Source: Planctellipticum variicoloris
GTDB taxonomy: Bacteria; Planctomycetota; Planctomycetia; Planctomycetales; Planctomycetaceae
Assembly (NCBI RefSeq): GCF_030622045.1
Contig: NZ_CP130886.1
Location: forward strand, 6,518,001-6,582,000
DNA length: 64,000 bases
Reading direction: 5' to 3'
The position numbers and the translations under genes were made by a program. This document shows positions 8,487 to 16,840 of this stretch, in pieces. Positions within the stretch are counted from its first letter, which is position 1, and every line of letters starts with the position of its first letter. The notes below the pieces were generated by a model. It saw only the letters and a list, made by a program, of their open reading frames with translations, had not been told where the DNA came from and ran no database searches.

Positions 8487-10466
8487 TTATTCCTCCACCA
8501 GTTCGCGGATGGCGGCGGCGATCTCGCGCGGTCCCGGCACCATCACCGCTTCCAGCGACGGAGCGTAGGGCGTCGGGGCGAAGAGGCCGGTCAAGCGGCG
8601 GATGGGGGCGTCGAGGTCATCGAAGCCGGCATCGGCGACACGGGCGACAATCTCGGCCGCGAATCCGCAGGATGCGGGAGGTTCGTCCACGACCAGCAAT
8701 CGCCCGGTCTTTCGGACCGAAGCCAGGATGGTTTCAATATCGAGCGGGACCACGGTGCGCGGGTCGATCAGCTCGACGGAGATTCCATCCTTCGCCAGTT
8801 CCTCGCAGACCGCCAGCGTCTGGTGCACCATCCGGGCCAGTGCGACGACGGTCACCGTCTCGCCGGACCGGACAATCCGCGCCTGGCCGAATTCGATCTC
8901 ATAGTCCCCCTCGGGGACCGGCCCCTTGATCGTCAGGATCTCGCGATGTTCGAGGAACATCACCGGATCATCGCCCCGAAGCGCCCGCAGCATCAGTCCC
9001 TTGGCGTCCCGCGGCGACGAGGGGACGACCACGCACAGGCCGGGGACCTGGGCGTAGATCCCGTAGTAGCTGCCGGAGTGGTGCGTCGCGGCGGAGTGAC
9101 CGATCCCGATACAACCCCGCAGCAGGACCGGCATCTTCAGCCGGCCACTCGACATGTACTGCATCTTGGCGATCTGATTGACGATTTCGCCGAACGAATC
9201 GAGGACAAAGTCGGCGAACATGAAATCGATCACCGGTCGCGTCCCGGTCATCCCTGCTCCGCAGGCCAGACCGACGAACCCCCGTTCGCAGATCGGGGTG
9301 TCGCACAGCCGGACCGGGCCGAACTTGTCATAGAGGCCCGCGGTGGTCATGAAGTTGCCCCCGCGCTTCCCGATCCCTTCGCCCATGACGAAGATCTTCG
9401 GATTGACCGCCATTTCTGTAGAAAGCGCCTCCAGCGTGGCCTGCGTGAAGTTGAGCTGCCGGTCATCCGCACTCGGCGTCGGCTCGGGCTGCGAAACCGG
9501 ACGCGGCGCCGCATAGACTTGCGTCGTCGCGGTGGCTGGCTCTGGGGGCGGGCTCGCTTCGGCGAATGATCGCGATTCCGCGACCAGCGCGGCAATTTCG
9601 TCGTCGATCTGCTGCAAGGTCGCTTCGGCGACGCCGAACTCGGTAATGAGTCGCTGCCGGAACAGAGCAATCGGGCAGCGTTTCTTCCAGGCGTCGACGT
9701 CTTCCCGGGTGCGGTAGCCGAAGTCCCCCATCCCCTCGGCGTGGGGTCGTGTGCGGTAGGTCTTGCATTCGATCAGGGTGGCGCCCCCTCCCGAGCGGGC
9801 ACGGGCGACCGCTTCCTCGGCCGCGGCAAAGACGGCGAGGGCGTCGTTGCCGTCGACTTCGACGCCGGGCAGGCCGTAGTTGGCGGCCCGACGGCCGACG
9901 TCGGGGATGCCACTGGAGTACGTAAAGGGGACTTCGGTGGCGAACTGATTGTTCTCGCAGATAAACAGGACTGGCAGCTTCCAGATGCTGGCCATGTTGA
10001 GGCCTTCGTGGAAGGCCCCGTTATTGACGGCGCCGTCGCCGAAGAAGGCCGCCGAGACTCGGCCGGACTGCATCAGTTTGGAGCTGTAGCCGCCGCCGCA
10101 GGCCTGCAGGATGCAGGGGGCGACGATGCCGCTGGTCCCCATCATGCCGATTTCGGGGGAGAACAGGTGCATGCTCCCGCCGCGACCGCGGGAACAGCCG
10201 GTCGAGCGGCCGAACAGCTCGGCCATCAGTTCGCGGGGGGGCATCCCCTTGGCAAGGGCGTGTCCGTGTCCGCGGTGGGTGCTGAAAACGGTGTCCTCGT
10301 GCGTCAGGTGAGCGCAGACGCCGCTGGCGATGGCCTCCTGCCCGACGTAGGTATGACAGGCGCCGTGAATGAGTCCCCGCTGATGGCAGCGGGCCAGTTC
10401 TTCTTCGGTCAGGCGAATGGTCAGCATCGTGCGATAAAGTCGCAGATGCGGGTGTTCGGTGGGCAT
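8487..10466 (-). CDS. Fused alpha-beta 2-oxoacid dehydrogenase E1
   Basis: 659 residues joining an E1-alpha half (about 1-320) and an E1-beta half (about 340-659) through a Pro/Ala-rich linker. The alpha half has the thiamine-diphosphate site GDGAVNNGAFHEG...ENN and the RGRGGSMH loop. The beta half has the transketolase-like MGEGIGKRGG, DTPICERGFVGLACGAGM and the C-terminal VVDEPPASCGFAAEI. It decarboxylates a 2-oxoacid and passes the acyl group to E2. The alpha part resembles acetoin/pyruvate-type E1 more than a classical AceE. As the probable last oxidative step of the cluster it may turn a released 2-oxoacid into an acyl-CoA; the substrate is inference. Confidence 0.93.
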   Translation of the reverse strand: MPTEHPHLRLYRTMLTIRLTEEELARCHQRGLIHGACHTYVGQEAIASGVCAHLTHEDTVFSTHRGHGHALAKGMPPRELMAELFGRSTGCSRGRGGSMHLFSPEIGMMGTSGIVAPCILQACGGGYSSKLMQSGRVSAAFFGDGAVNNGAFHEGLNMASIWKLPVLFICENNQFATEVPFTYSSGIPDVGRRAANYGLPGVEVDGNDALAVFAAAEEAVARARSGGGATLIECKTYRTRPHAEGMGDFGYRTREDVDAWKKRCPIALFRQRLITEFGVAEATLQQIDDEIAALVAESRSFAEASPPPEPATATTQVYAAPRPVSQPEPTPSADDRQLNFTQATLEALSTEMAVNPKIFVMGEGIGKRGGNFMTTAGLYDKFGPVRLCDTPICERGFVGLACGAGMTGTRPVIDFMFADFVLDSFGEIVNQIAKMQYMSSGRLKMPVLLRGCIGIGHSAATHHSGSYYGIYAQVPGLCVVVPSSPRDAKGLMLRALRGDDPVMFLEHREILTIKGPVPEGDYEIEFGQARIVRSGETVTVVALARMVHQTLAVCEELAKDGISVELIDPRTVVPLDIETILASVRKTGRLLVVDEPPASCGFAAEIVARVADAGFDDLDAPIRRLTGLFAPTPYAPSLEAVMVPGPREIAAAIRELVEE

Positions 10467-10550
10467 GGATGGGTTTCTGAATCGGAGGCTTGAGACGGAG
10501 TGACGTACTGGCGGGATCGAGGACTCGGCCCGCCCGACTGAAGATTCGAG

Positions 10551-11360
10551 TTATCCTGCAACTCCCACGCCGCCGATCGTTCCGCCGGCGTTCATGGCGA
10601 GGTTGCCGCCGTCCATCGGGATGATCGCCCCGGTGATCCAGGAGGAGGCGTCGGAGGCGAGCAGCACGGCGAGCCCCTGGAAGTCGCTCGGGTCACCGAA
10701 CCGGCCGCGGGGGATGCCGCTGAGCCATTTGGCCTCCATGGCGGGGTTCGCGCCGATTCGTTTGGCGAGGTCGGGGTTCATGGTCTGGGCGGGGAGGACG
10801 GCGTTGACGCGAACGCCGCGGCTGGCCCATTCGGTGCTCAGTTCGCGGGTCATCTGGACGACGGCTCCCATCGCCATGCTGTAAGCGATGTGATTCCGGC
10901 CGAGAGCGCTCACGCTGGCGATCGAACCGATATTCAGAATGCTTCCCTTCCCCGCGGCGAGCATCCGGCGGCCTGCTTCCTGACACATGCAGAAGCGGCC
11001 GAAGACGAGGTTCTGAAAGACCCGCAGCAACTGCTCCTGGGTGATGTCTTCGGGCGAGACGCGCAGGCCCTCGCCGGCGATGTTGGCGAGAAAGTCGATC
11101 CGGCCGAACTCGCGGTCAATCGTGGCGAAGGCTTCGCGGATGCGGTCGGGTTCGGAGACGTTGCAGATGACGGGCAGCGCGCGCCGGCCGAGAGCACGGA
11201 TCTCGCCGGCGGTCGCCTCGGCCCCGTCGGCGTTGAGGTCAAACAGGACGATGTCCGCGCCATGTTCGGCGAGGGCGAGGCAGGCGGCCCGGCCCATCCC
11301 GCTGGCGGCGCCGGAAATGGCCGCGACGCGGCCGGTCAGGTCGAAGAGTTGGCTGGTCAT
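10551..11360 (-). CDS. Short-chain dehydrogenase/reductase with altered active site
   Basis: 269 residues, classical SDR length. The cofactor loop SGAASGMG (16-23) follows strand 1, and an acidic residue ends strand 2 (DLNADG, about 41), suggesting NAD preference. NIAG (93-96) and Ser146 are in place and Tyr160 is present, but the YxxxK motif reads YSMAM, so the catalytic Lys is Met164. The C-terminus (IPMDGGNLAMNAGG) is normal. It could oxidise a sugar-acid hydroxyl by a modified mechanism, or be catalytically weak. Start ATG 11360. It lies between the E1 and transporter genes on the same strand, behind a 22-bp inverted repeat. Confidence 0.9.
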   Translation of the reverse strand: MTSQLFDLTGRVAAISGAASGMGRAACLALAEHGADIVLFDLNADGAEATAGEIRALGRRALPVICNVSEPDRIREAFATIDREFGRIDFLANIAGEGLRVSPEDITQEQLLRVFQNLVFGRFCMCQEAGRRMLAAGKGSILNIGSIASVSALGRNHIAYSMAMGAVVQMTRELSTEWASRGVRVNAVLPAQTMNPDLAKRIGANPAMEAKWLSGIPRGRFGDPSDFQGLAVLLASDASSWITGAIIPMDGGNLAMNAGGTIGGVGVAG

Positions 11361-11380
11361 GTGCGAAAAGTTCCCAAGGC

Positions 11381-11452
11381 CGTAGGGTCCGCTGTGCGGA
11401 CCAATTGATGTCACACCAGTTACACACTGCGGTCCGCACAGCGGACCCTACG
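11381..11452. repeat. Perfect 22-bp inverted repeat
   Basis: Arms at 11381-11402 and 11431-11452 are exact reverse complements (core GGGTCCGCTGTGCGGACC) separated by 28 bases. It fills the gap between the transporter stop and the SDR start, so it could fold in the polycistronic mRNA as an RNA-stability or attenuation element, or be a dispersed palindromic repeat. Confidence 0.9.
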
Positions 11453-11457
11453 TTGGA

Positions 11458-13047
11458 TTAAACTCCCAGTAATTCTCGAAGGATCGGCAGTTGTTTCGTG
11501 GCGAACACGAGCCACGCCATACCGAGATAGAACGTGCCGCAGCCGATGAGACCCAGCCGGTGATACCAGCGCGGTCGGAGCGCCGGAGGCAGCAGCGAGC
11601 TGTTGATCCAGAGGAGGTGAAAGGCAGTCAGTCCGAGCGCCAGATTGTTGAGGTTGGCGATGACCAGCGTCATCAGTTTCGGCGTGCCGTACGTGCTGAA
11701 AAGGTAGGTGGCGACGACGGTCCAGGCGACGTACATGCCGAGGATGCCGTAGTAGATCCGCTTGACGGAGTTCCCTCGGAGGTTGCCCCGGATGCGGCGG
11801 CTGCCGGACCAGAGAATGTCGGTCCAGCGGCGGCTGAAGTCATCGACGATCGACATCTGGCTGGGGAGCATCACCAGCATGCCGACGCAGACGGTCACGA
11901 TCCACAGGGCGCTGGCCAGCTTCGGGGAGAACTGCGGGGCATGGCGAATGCCGTCGGCGGTGATCAGCGACTGCGACCAGTCGAGCTTGACGCCGGTCAG
12001 GCTGGAGTTCGGGGCGAACTCCAGGGAGAGGAGCGCCGGAAGGGCCATCCCCATGAAGCAGCCGGGGGCCCAGACGTAGACCTGATCGACGAGAATGTAC
12101 CGCCACCAGGTGCTCCAGCGCCGGCGGTTTTCGGGCGTGATCTCGAAGACCTTGCCGACGTGGCTCAATGTGACGTTGTGGCCGCCGACGGCGCTGGGGA
12201 TCGCCCCCACGACGCTCCCCATACCCCAGCCCTTGTCGCGGACGAAGTTGCTGTAGGTGGCGTTGGCGAGCCCTCCGCCGCCGGCATAGCCGGCAAATGC
12301 GCCGAGCACGGCGATATTGGCCAGCGAGACCATCGGCCAGCCGCCGTCGGTCCACCAGTACTGGAAGATGTTGACGGTGCTGTCGCGTCCGTCGACGATC
12401 GTCGGGACCGAGCCGAACTTCGCGAAGCCGCTGAAGACGCTCCACCAGTTGGCGGGGCTGACGCAGAAGACGCCGATGGCGAGACAGAAGCTGAGGACCA
12501 CTACGACCTTCAGGGTCATAATGAGCTGCAGCATGTTGTAGACCTTGCCGCCGATCAGGACGGGAAGCGCAACTGCCACCAGATAGACGTAGGCCAGCAC
12601 GGTCACGAGCCCCCGGTCCGCGTCCAGCGGCGGGCGGTCGAGCCACAGGGCGGCGGTCATCGCCGCGGCGTGCGTCGACAGGCCGGGGATCAGGGCGCTC
12701 AGGTTGAGCAGCAGGATGACGCTCATCCAGAATCGCGGGCCGGGGCTGGTCCGCATGAAGCCGGTGAAGATCGGCTCGCCGCAATACAGGGCGTACCGGC
12801 CGCATTCGAGGTTGTAGAAGACCTGCAGGACGATGGCGACGGTGGCGATCCACATCAGGCTGCCGCCGTAGCGGGCGGTGACTTCCGGCCCGAGCAGCCA
12901 TTCGCCGCCGCCGATCTGAATCCCCATCATGACGATGCCGGGGCCGATGAAACGGGTCCAGTTGCTCCAGCGGAGCGGCTGGGGTTCCGGGAGGTCGGCG
13001 ATCTCCCACGGGGGAATACGGCTGTCCGGCGATGGCGGTTGCGACAT
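11458..13047 (-). CDS. Nramp-like (LeuT-fold) membrane transporter lacking the DPGN motif
   Basis: 529 residues with about 11 hydrophobic segments starting at FIGPGIVMMGIQIGGGEWLLG. The overall layout (GPG entry, glycine-rich first helix, long C-terminal helices) matches Nramp-related transporters, but the DPGN metal-coordinating motif of true Mn/Fe carriers is replaced by GGGEW. Such proteins are often annotated as Nramp in planctomycetes. Here the position inside an organic-acid catabolic cluster suggests it may import the cluster's substrate or a divalent-metal complex of it. That is inference. Inner membrane. Confidence 0.8.
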   Translation of the reverse strand: MSQPPSPDSRIPPWEIADLPEPQPLRWSNWTRFIGPGIVMMGIQIGGGEWLLGPEVTARYGGSLMWIATVAIVLQVFYNLECGRYALYCGEPIFTGFMRTSPGPRFWMSVILLLNLSALIPGLSTHAAAMTAALWLDRPPLDADRGLVTVLAYVYLVAVALPVLIGGKVYNMLQLIMTLKVVVVLSFCLAIGVFCVSPANWWSVFSGFAKFGSVPTIVDGRDSTVNIFQYWWTDGGWPMVSLANIAVLGAFAGYAGGGGLANATYSNFVRDKGWGMGSVVGAIPSAVGGHNVTLSHVGKVFEITPENRRRWSTWWRYILVDQVYVWAPGCFMGMALPALLSLEFAPNSSLTGVKLDWSQSLITADGIRHAPQFSPKLASALWIVTVCVGMLVMLPSQMSIVDDFSRRWTDILWSGSRRIRGNLRGNSVKRIYYGILGMYVAWTVVATYLFSTYGTPKLMTLVIANLNNLALGLTAFHLLWINSSLLPPALRPRWYHRLGLIGCGTFYLGMAWLVFATKQLPILRELLGV

Positions 13048-13186
13048 GGTGCAGGGTCAATCGAAGTTGGCGTCAGCGCGGGTTGTCAGTCAGGCGAGGC
13101 GGTAGCGGCACAGGAGCCGCCCCGGTTGCTTCGACGTCAGCGCAGAAGCGACGTCTGTCCTGGCCGCCCCTCGTCGTTTTCACCGG

Positions 13187-13993
13187 TCAGACATGCTCCT
13201 CGACCACCGGATTGGTCAACGCTCCGATCTGGTCGATCTCGATGGTGACGGTATCTCCCGGCTGCAGGAAGACGGGGGGCTTGCGGGCGCCGCCGACGCC
13301 GTGCGGGGTGCCGGTGAGGATTACGGTGCCGGGGACCAGGAGCGTGCTGCCGCTGAGGAACTCGATGAGCGCCGGCACGTCGAAGATCATGTCGTTCGTG
13401 TTCCAGTCCTGCATCGTCTGGCCGTTGAGGACGGTCCGGATTCCCAGGGCGTTCGGATTCGGGATCTCGTCGGCGGTGACCAGGCAGGGGCCGAGCGGGC
13501 AGAACGTGGCGAACGTTTTGCCCCGGCACCACTGCCCGCCCCCCCATTTGAGCTGCCAGTCGCGGGCGCTGACGTCGTTGGCGCAGGTGTAGCCCAGGAC
13601 GTACTTCAATGCATCCGCGCGGGAGACGTTGTGACAGGCCTTGCCGATGACGACGGCGAGTTCGCATTCGTAATCGACCGCGTCGCTGCGCAGCTTGCGC
13701 GGCAGGACGATCGGGTCGCCCGGGTTCTGCACGGTCCCGACATTCTTCATGAACAGGATCGGCTGCTCGGGGATGGCCTGGCCCCCCTCCGCGGCGTGTT
13801 TCCGGTAGTTGAGGCCGATGCAGAGGATGTCGCGCGGCTCGATGGGAGCCAGGAGCTTCTGGACGGTGGCCGCTTCGCCGGTGTCCTGGTAGCTGCCGTA
13901 GATGTCGCCGGCGATGCGGGTCACCTGGCCATCGGCGTGCTGGCGGCCGAAGTGGGTCTGTCCCTGGGGGTCCTGGTAGCGGATCAGTTTCAT
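13187..13993 (-). CDS. Fumarylacetoacetate hydrolase (FAH) family protein
   Basis: 268 residues, standard for bacterial FAH-superfamily enzymes that cleave or decarboxylate beta-diketo acids with a divalent metal. The catalytic His in GLNYRKHAAEGG, the metal ligands in DYECELAVVIGK (Glu-x-Glu) and ANDVSARDWQ, and the late GTVILTGTPHGVG loop are all present. In non-phosphorylative sugar-acid routes an SDR makes a 2,4-diketo-3-deoxy acid that an FAH enzyme hydrolyses to pyruvate plus a hydroxy acid. The SDR and FAH genes in this cluster fit that logic, and the Ldh2 and E1/E2 genes could process the products. The exact substrate is unknown. Confidence 0.9.
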   Translation of the reverse strand: MKLIRYQDPQGQTHFGRQHADGQVTRIAGDIYGSYQDTGEAATVQKLLAPIEPRDILCIGLNYRKHAAEGGQAIPEQPILFMKNVGTVQNPGDPIVLPRKLRSDAVDYECELAVVIGKACHNVSRADALKYVLGYTCANDVSARDWQLKWGGGQWCRGKTFATFCPLGPCLVTADEIPNPNALGIRTVLNGQTMQDWNTNDMIFDVPALIEFLSGSTLLVPGTVILTGTPHGVGGARKPPVFLQPGDTVTIEIDQIGALTNPVVEEHV

Positions 13994-14026
13994 GTCGAAA
14001 ACTCTTCGTAGAGGAACATTCGGAAA

Positions 14027-15733
14027 TCAGTACAAGGCGATGGCCCGGCCATAGCCGCCGCGGGTTCCTTCGATCTTGATCGGGGCGAACAGAAAGAAGG
14101 CGTCTTTGTCGCGGAGGTCGGCGACGTTGGTCAGGAACTCGACGGCGAAGATCCCGCGGGAGGCGGCGAGCCAGTTGACGAAGAGCGCGTTTTCGCGATC
14201 GACGCCTCCCAGCGTGGGGCCGTCGGTGCCGATGCAGCGGACGCCCTTGTCCGCCAGGTAGGCGATCACCTCCGGAGTCGGGGCGGGCCAGCCTTCCGCC
14301 TTGCCCGCCAGCGGAGCGGCGAACAGACGGTCCAGGGTCGGAGCGTCCGGAAGCGGCTGGAAGTGATCGTCGGTGTAGCCGGATGAGAAAATCACGACCT
14401 CGCCTCGTTGGATCGGCCGGCCACGGGCTTCGTGCTTGCGGATGAGGTCGAGCGTGATGCGGGGGGAGGCGGGCCAGTCGGCTTCTTTTGTCGTCCCGAC
14501 GAGACTGCGGACGTCGATCACGTGGGCCGTTCCCATCATCTGTTCGAGCGGCGCCTGGTCGGTCGTCAGCGCACTCGTTCCGCGAGGACCGAACTGGGAT
14601 GCGTACTTTTTCAAGAGTTCTCGAATCGGCGCGGCGTACTGCTGATCGTCGAAGCCGGGACGGGGGAGGGAGTAGCCGGGCAGGACCACGTGCGTCCCCG
14701 CGAAGCTGTCGAGCAGGTGGGTCATGGCGAAGTAGGGGCCGCGCGTCGTAGAGAAGGCGTTGAGCGTCTTCGAAACATACCGGCTCGCCTCCTCGCCGGG
14801 ACCATATCCCGGCCAGGTGATCGGCAGGTCTTCCTGCAGCGTGACCGACAGATCGACCACGCGCTTTCCGCGGGCGCTGTCGATCAGCTTCGCGGCGAGC
14901 TTCGGTTCCGTAATCGCCACGCAGCGGACCTCGCCGCCGGAACCGCCGGCGTGCTTGGCGGCGAGCATGGCGTAGAACGCGCCGGTCGTGGGGAGCGAAC
15001 CGAGGTTCGTGGCGCACTCGGTCCAGATCATTCCCCGCTTGCCCCCCGCCTGATGCGTTGCGACCGCCAGATCGGGCAAGGGCCCCATGCTTGCGCCGTC
15101 GAGACCGAGCGTCAGGACCCCCTTGTCGGCGAGGTATGCCATCGTTTCCGGTTTCGGAGCAGGCCAGCCGGGGGACTTCTTCGCCAGCGCGTCCGACACA
15201 AAGCGCTCTCCGGCGGGGAAGGCCCGGTAGTAACGGTCGGTATAGTCGCTCCGGAACAGGACCACGTCGCCGAAGCGCAGCGGGCGGTGTTTCGCTTCCC
15301 AGTCTTTGACGAACTCGGGACCGATGAGAAAACTGCTGCCGGCGGGAGCATCGTCGCAGTGGGCGGTGACGTCGATCACGCAGGCTTCGCCGCAGAACTG
15401 CCAGACGGGAACCTTCTCGCCGGTGATCAGTCCGTTCGGTCCGGCGCCGGGGAGACCCGAGTCCGGCGGCGGGACGAAGTGGGCCGGGGCGTCCCACTGG
15501 GTGCCGGTGTGTTCGTCGATGACCAGCAGGTCGCGGTGGTAGGGGGAGAGTCCGATCGTCCGCGTCGGAACCACCGCCAGGGGCGTCATGCCGACCGGCC
15601 AGACGCAGGGGAGGTCGCGGGCCACGACCAGCGTCAGGTCTTTCACGTCGGCGGACGAGACCTGGGCCTCGCCAGGCGCTGCCAGCAGCAGGCTGGCAGA
15701 GCAGGCCATCAACCACAACGGCAATTGTCTCAT
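14027..15733 (-). CDS. Exported tandem cyclase-family protein
   Basis: 568 residues with a Sec-type signal (MRQLPLWLMACSASLLLAAPGEA). The rest holds two cyclase-family (PF04199, kynurenine-formamidase/isatin-hydrolase fold) units in tandem; both contain an IxVxSLVG- or VIDVTAH-type strand, an L-x-P-x-W entry and a YLADKGV...G-x-DG core. The metal signature HxGTHxDxPxH is altered in both: HTGTQWDAPAHF in the first (75-86, His to Gln) and SFAGTHVVLPGY in the second. A heterodimer-like active site within one chain, or a lost metal site, are both possible. Family members hydrolyse cyclic amides or lactones. Start supported by GGAG 7 bases upstream. Confidence 0.85.
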   Translation of the reverse strand: MRQLPLWLMACSASLLLAAPGEAQVSSADVKDLTLVVARDLPCVWPVGMTPLAVVPTRTIGLSPYHRDLLVIDEHTGTQWDAPAHFVPPPDSGLPGAGPNGLITGEKVPVWQFCGEACVIDVTAHCDDAPAGSSFLIGPEFVKDWEAKHRPLRFGDVVLFRSDYTDRYYRAFPAGERFVSDALAKKSPGWPAPKPETMAYLADKGVLTLGLDGASMGPLPDLAVATHQAGGKRGMIWTECATNLGSLPTTGAFYAMLAAKHAGGSGGEVRCVAITEPKLAAKLIDSARGKRVVDLSVTLQEDLPITWPGYGPGEEASRYVSKTLNAFSTTRGPYFAMTHLLDSFAGTHVVLPGYSLPRPGFDDQQYAAPIRELLKKYASQFGPRGTSALTTDQAPLEQMMGTAHVIDVRSLVGTTKEADWPASPRITLDLIRKHEARGRPIQRGEVVIFSSGYTDDHFQPLPDAPTLDRLFAAPLAGKAEGWPAPTPEVIAYLADKGVRCIGTDGPTLGGVDRENALFVNWLAASRGIFAVEFLTNVADLRDKDAFFLFAPIKIEGTRGGYGRAIALY

Positions 15734-15766
15734 GAGGTCGCTCCAGGTGGGGTTCTTCGGGAGTTG

Positions 15767-16819
15767 TTACGTCAGCCAGTCTGCAGTCAGTTGATAGTCG
15801 GCGGCGACCTGCCGCAACTTGGCGCGGACGTCCTCGGGCAAGTCGATCCCTGCGGCGTGCGACTGCTGGCGAAGGCTCCATTCTCGTTCGCCGGGGAGCA
15901 GGACGCGGTCGATGCCGGCCGCGGTGGGTGCGGCGTGAATTTCATCGATCAGATGCTGGATCCGTGCGGCGAAGTCCTCGGGAGGCGCAATCGTCGCCAC
16001 GTCGATCGCGATGAAGCCGGCATTGTGCTGCGACGGTTTGTCGGGCGGATCGAACATCCAGGTGCCCACCTGCCAGGTCATCGCGCCGCCCGGCAGGACG
16101 CCGGCCAGAATCTCCGCCCAGAGGCCGATTCCGTAGCCTTTGTGGCCCGCCATCGGCGCGAGGGCCGCGTGCTTGGGATAGAGGGCGCCGTCGGTCGTCG
16201 GCTGGCCGTCGGGACCGATCAGCCAGGTTGGGGGAATTGGTTCGCCGCGCTGGTGCGCTGCATAGACCTTGCCCCCCGCGACGGCTGCGGTGGCCATGTC
16301 GAGCAGGATCGGCTCGTTCCCTTCGACCGGAATCCCGTAGGCCAATGGATTGCTTCCCAGGACGGCGGCGCGCGAGCCGGGGGCGGCGACGCTCGGAACG
16401 TCGTTTCCGACGACCATCGCGATCAGGCCGGACCGGGCTGCATGGGCGGCATAGTAGCCGGCCGCTCCAATATGTCCGGTATTGCGCAGGCCGACGTAGG
16501 CGACGCCGACAGTCCGGGCTTTGTCGATCGCCGTCTGCATCGCAAAGACGCCGCCGACCTGACCGAGGGCCGATTCGCCGTCGATGACGGCCCAGGCGGG
16601 TCCCTCGCGTTCGATGCGCGGCCGGGCGGTCGCGCGGTAGCCGCCGCCTTTGAGACGGTTGAGGTATCCCCCCAGCAGCTTGGTTCCGTGGGTGAAGACG
16701 CCCATTGTGTCGGTCGTGACCAGGGCGTCGGCGGTGACGTCGGCGTCGGCCTCATTCAGGCCGGCCTGCCTCAGAGCGGCGAGACAGAAACTGCGGAGCG
16801 ATTCGACGGGAACTCGCAT
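15767..16819 (-). CDS. Ldh2/MDH2-type NAD(P)-dependent 2-hydroxyacid dehydrogenase
   Basis: 350 residues, typical of the malate/L-lactate/ureidoglycolate dehydrogenase family (PF02615), which has a non-Rossmann fold. Seen: N-terminal helix with ADADVTADALVTTDTMGVFTHGT, the central GGVFAMQTAIDKA and VGLRNTGHIGAAGYYA, the GSNPLAYGIP loop and DMATAAVAGGKV, then MAGHKGYGIGLWAEILAG. It should interconvert a 2-hydroxy and a 2-oxo acid. Start ATG 16819 has GGAAGGA upstream; a TTG at 16822 is also in frame. In the cluster it could oxidise a hydroxy acid released by the FAH enzyme. Confidence 0.92.
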   Translation of the reverse strand: MRVPVESLRSFCLAALRQAGLNEADADVTADALVTTDTMGVFTHGTKLLGGYLNRLKGGGYRATARPRIEREGPAWAVIDGESALGQVGGVFAMQTAIDKARTVGVAYVGLRNTGHIGAAGYYAAHAARSGLIAMVVGNDVPSVAAPGSRAAVLGSNPLAYGIPVEGNEPILLDMATAAVAGGKVYAAHQRGEPIPPTWLIGPDGQPTTDGALYPKHAALAPMAGHKGYGIGLWAEILAGVLPGGAMTWQVGTWMFDPPDKPSQHNAGFIAIDVATIAPPEDFAARIQHLIDEIHAAPTAAGIDRVLLPGEREWSLRQQSHAAGIDLPEDVRAKLRQVAADYQLTADWLT

Positions 16820-16840
16820 CAATGTTCCTTCCGGACGCGA

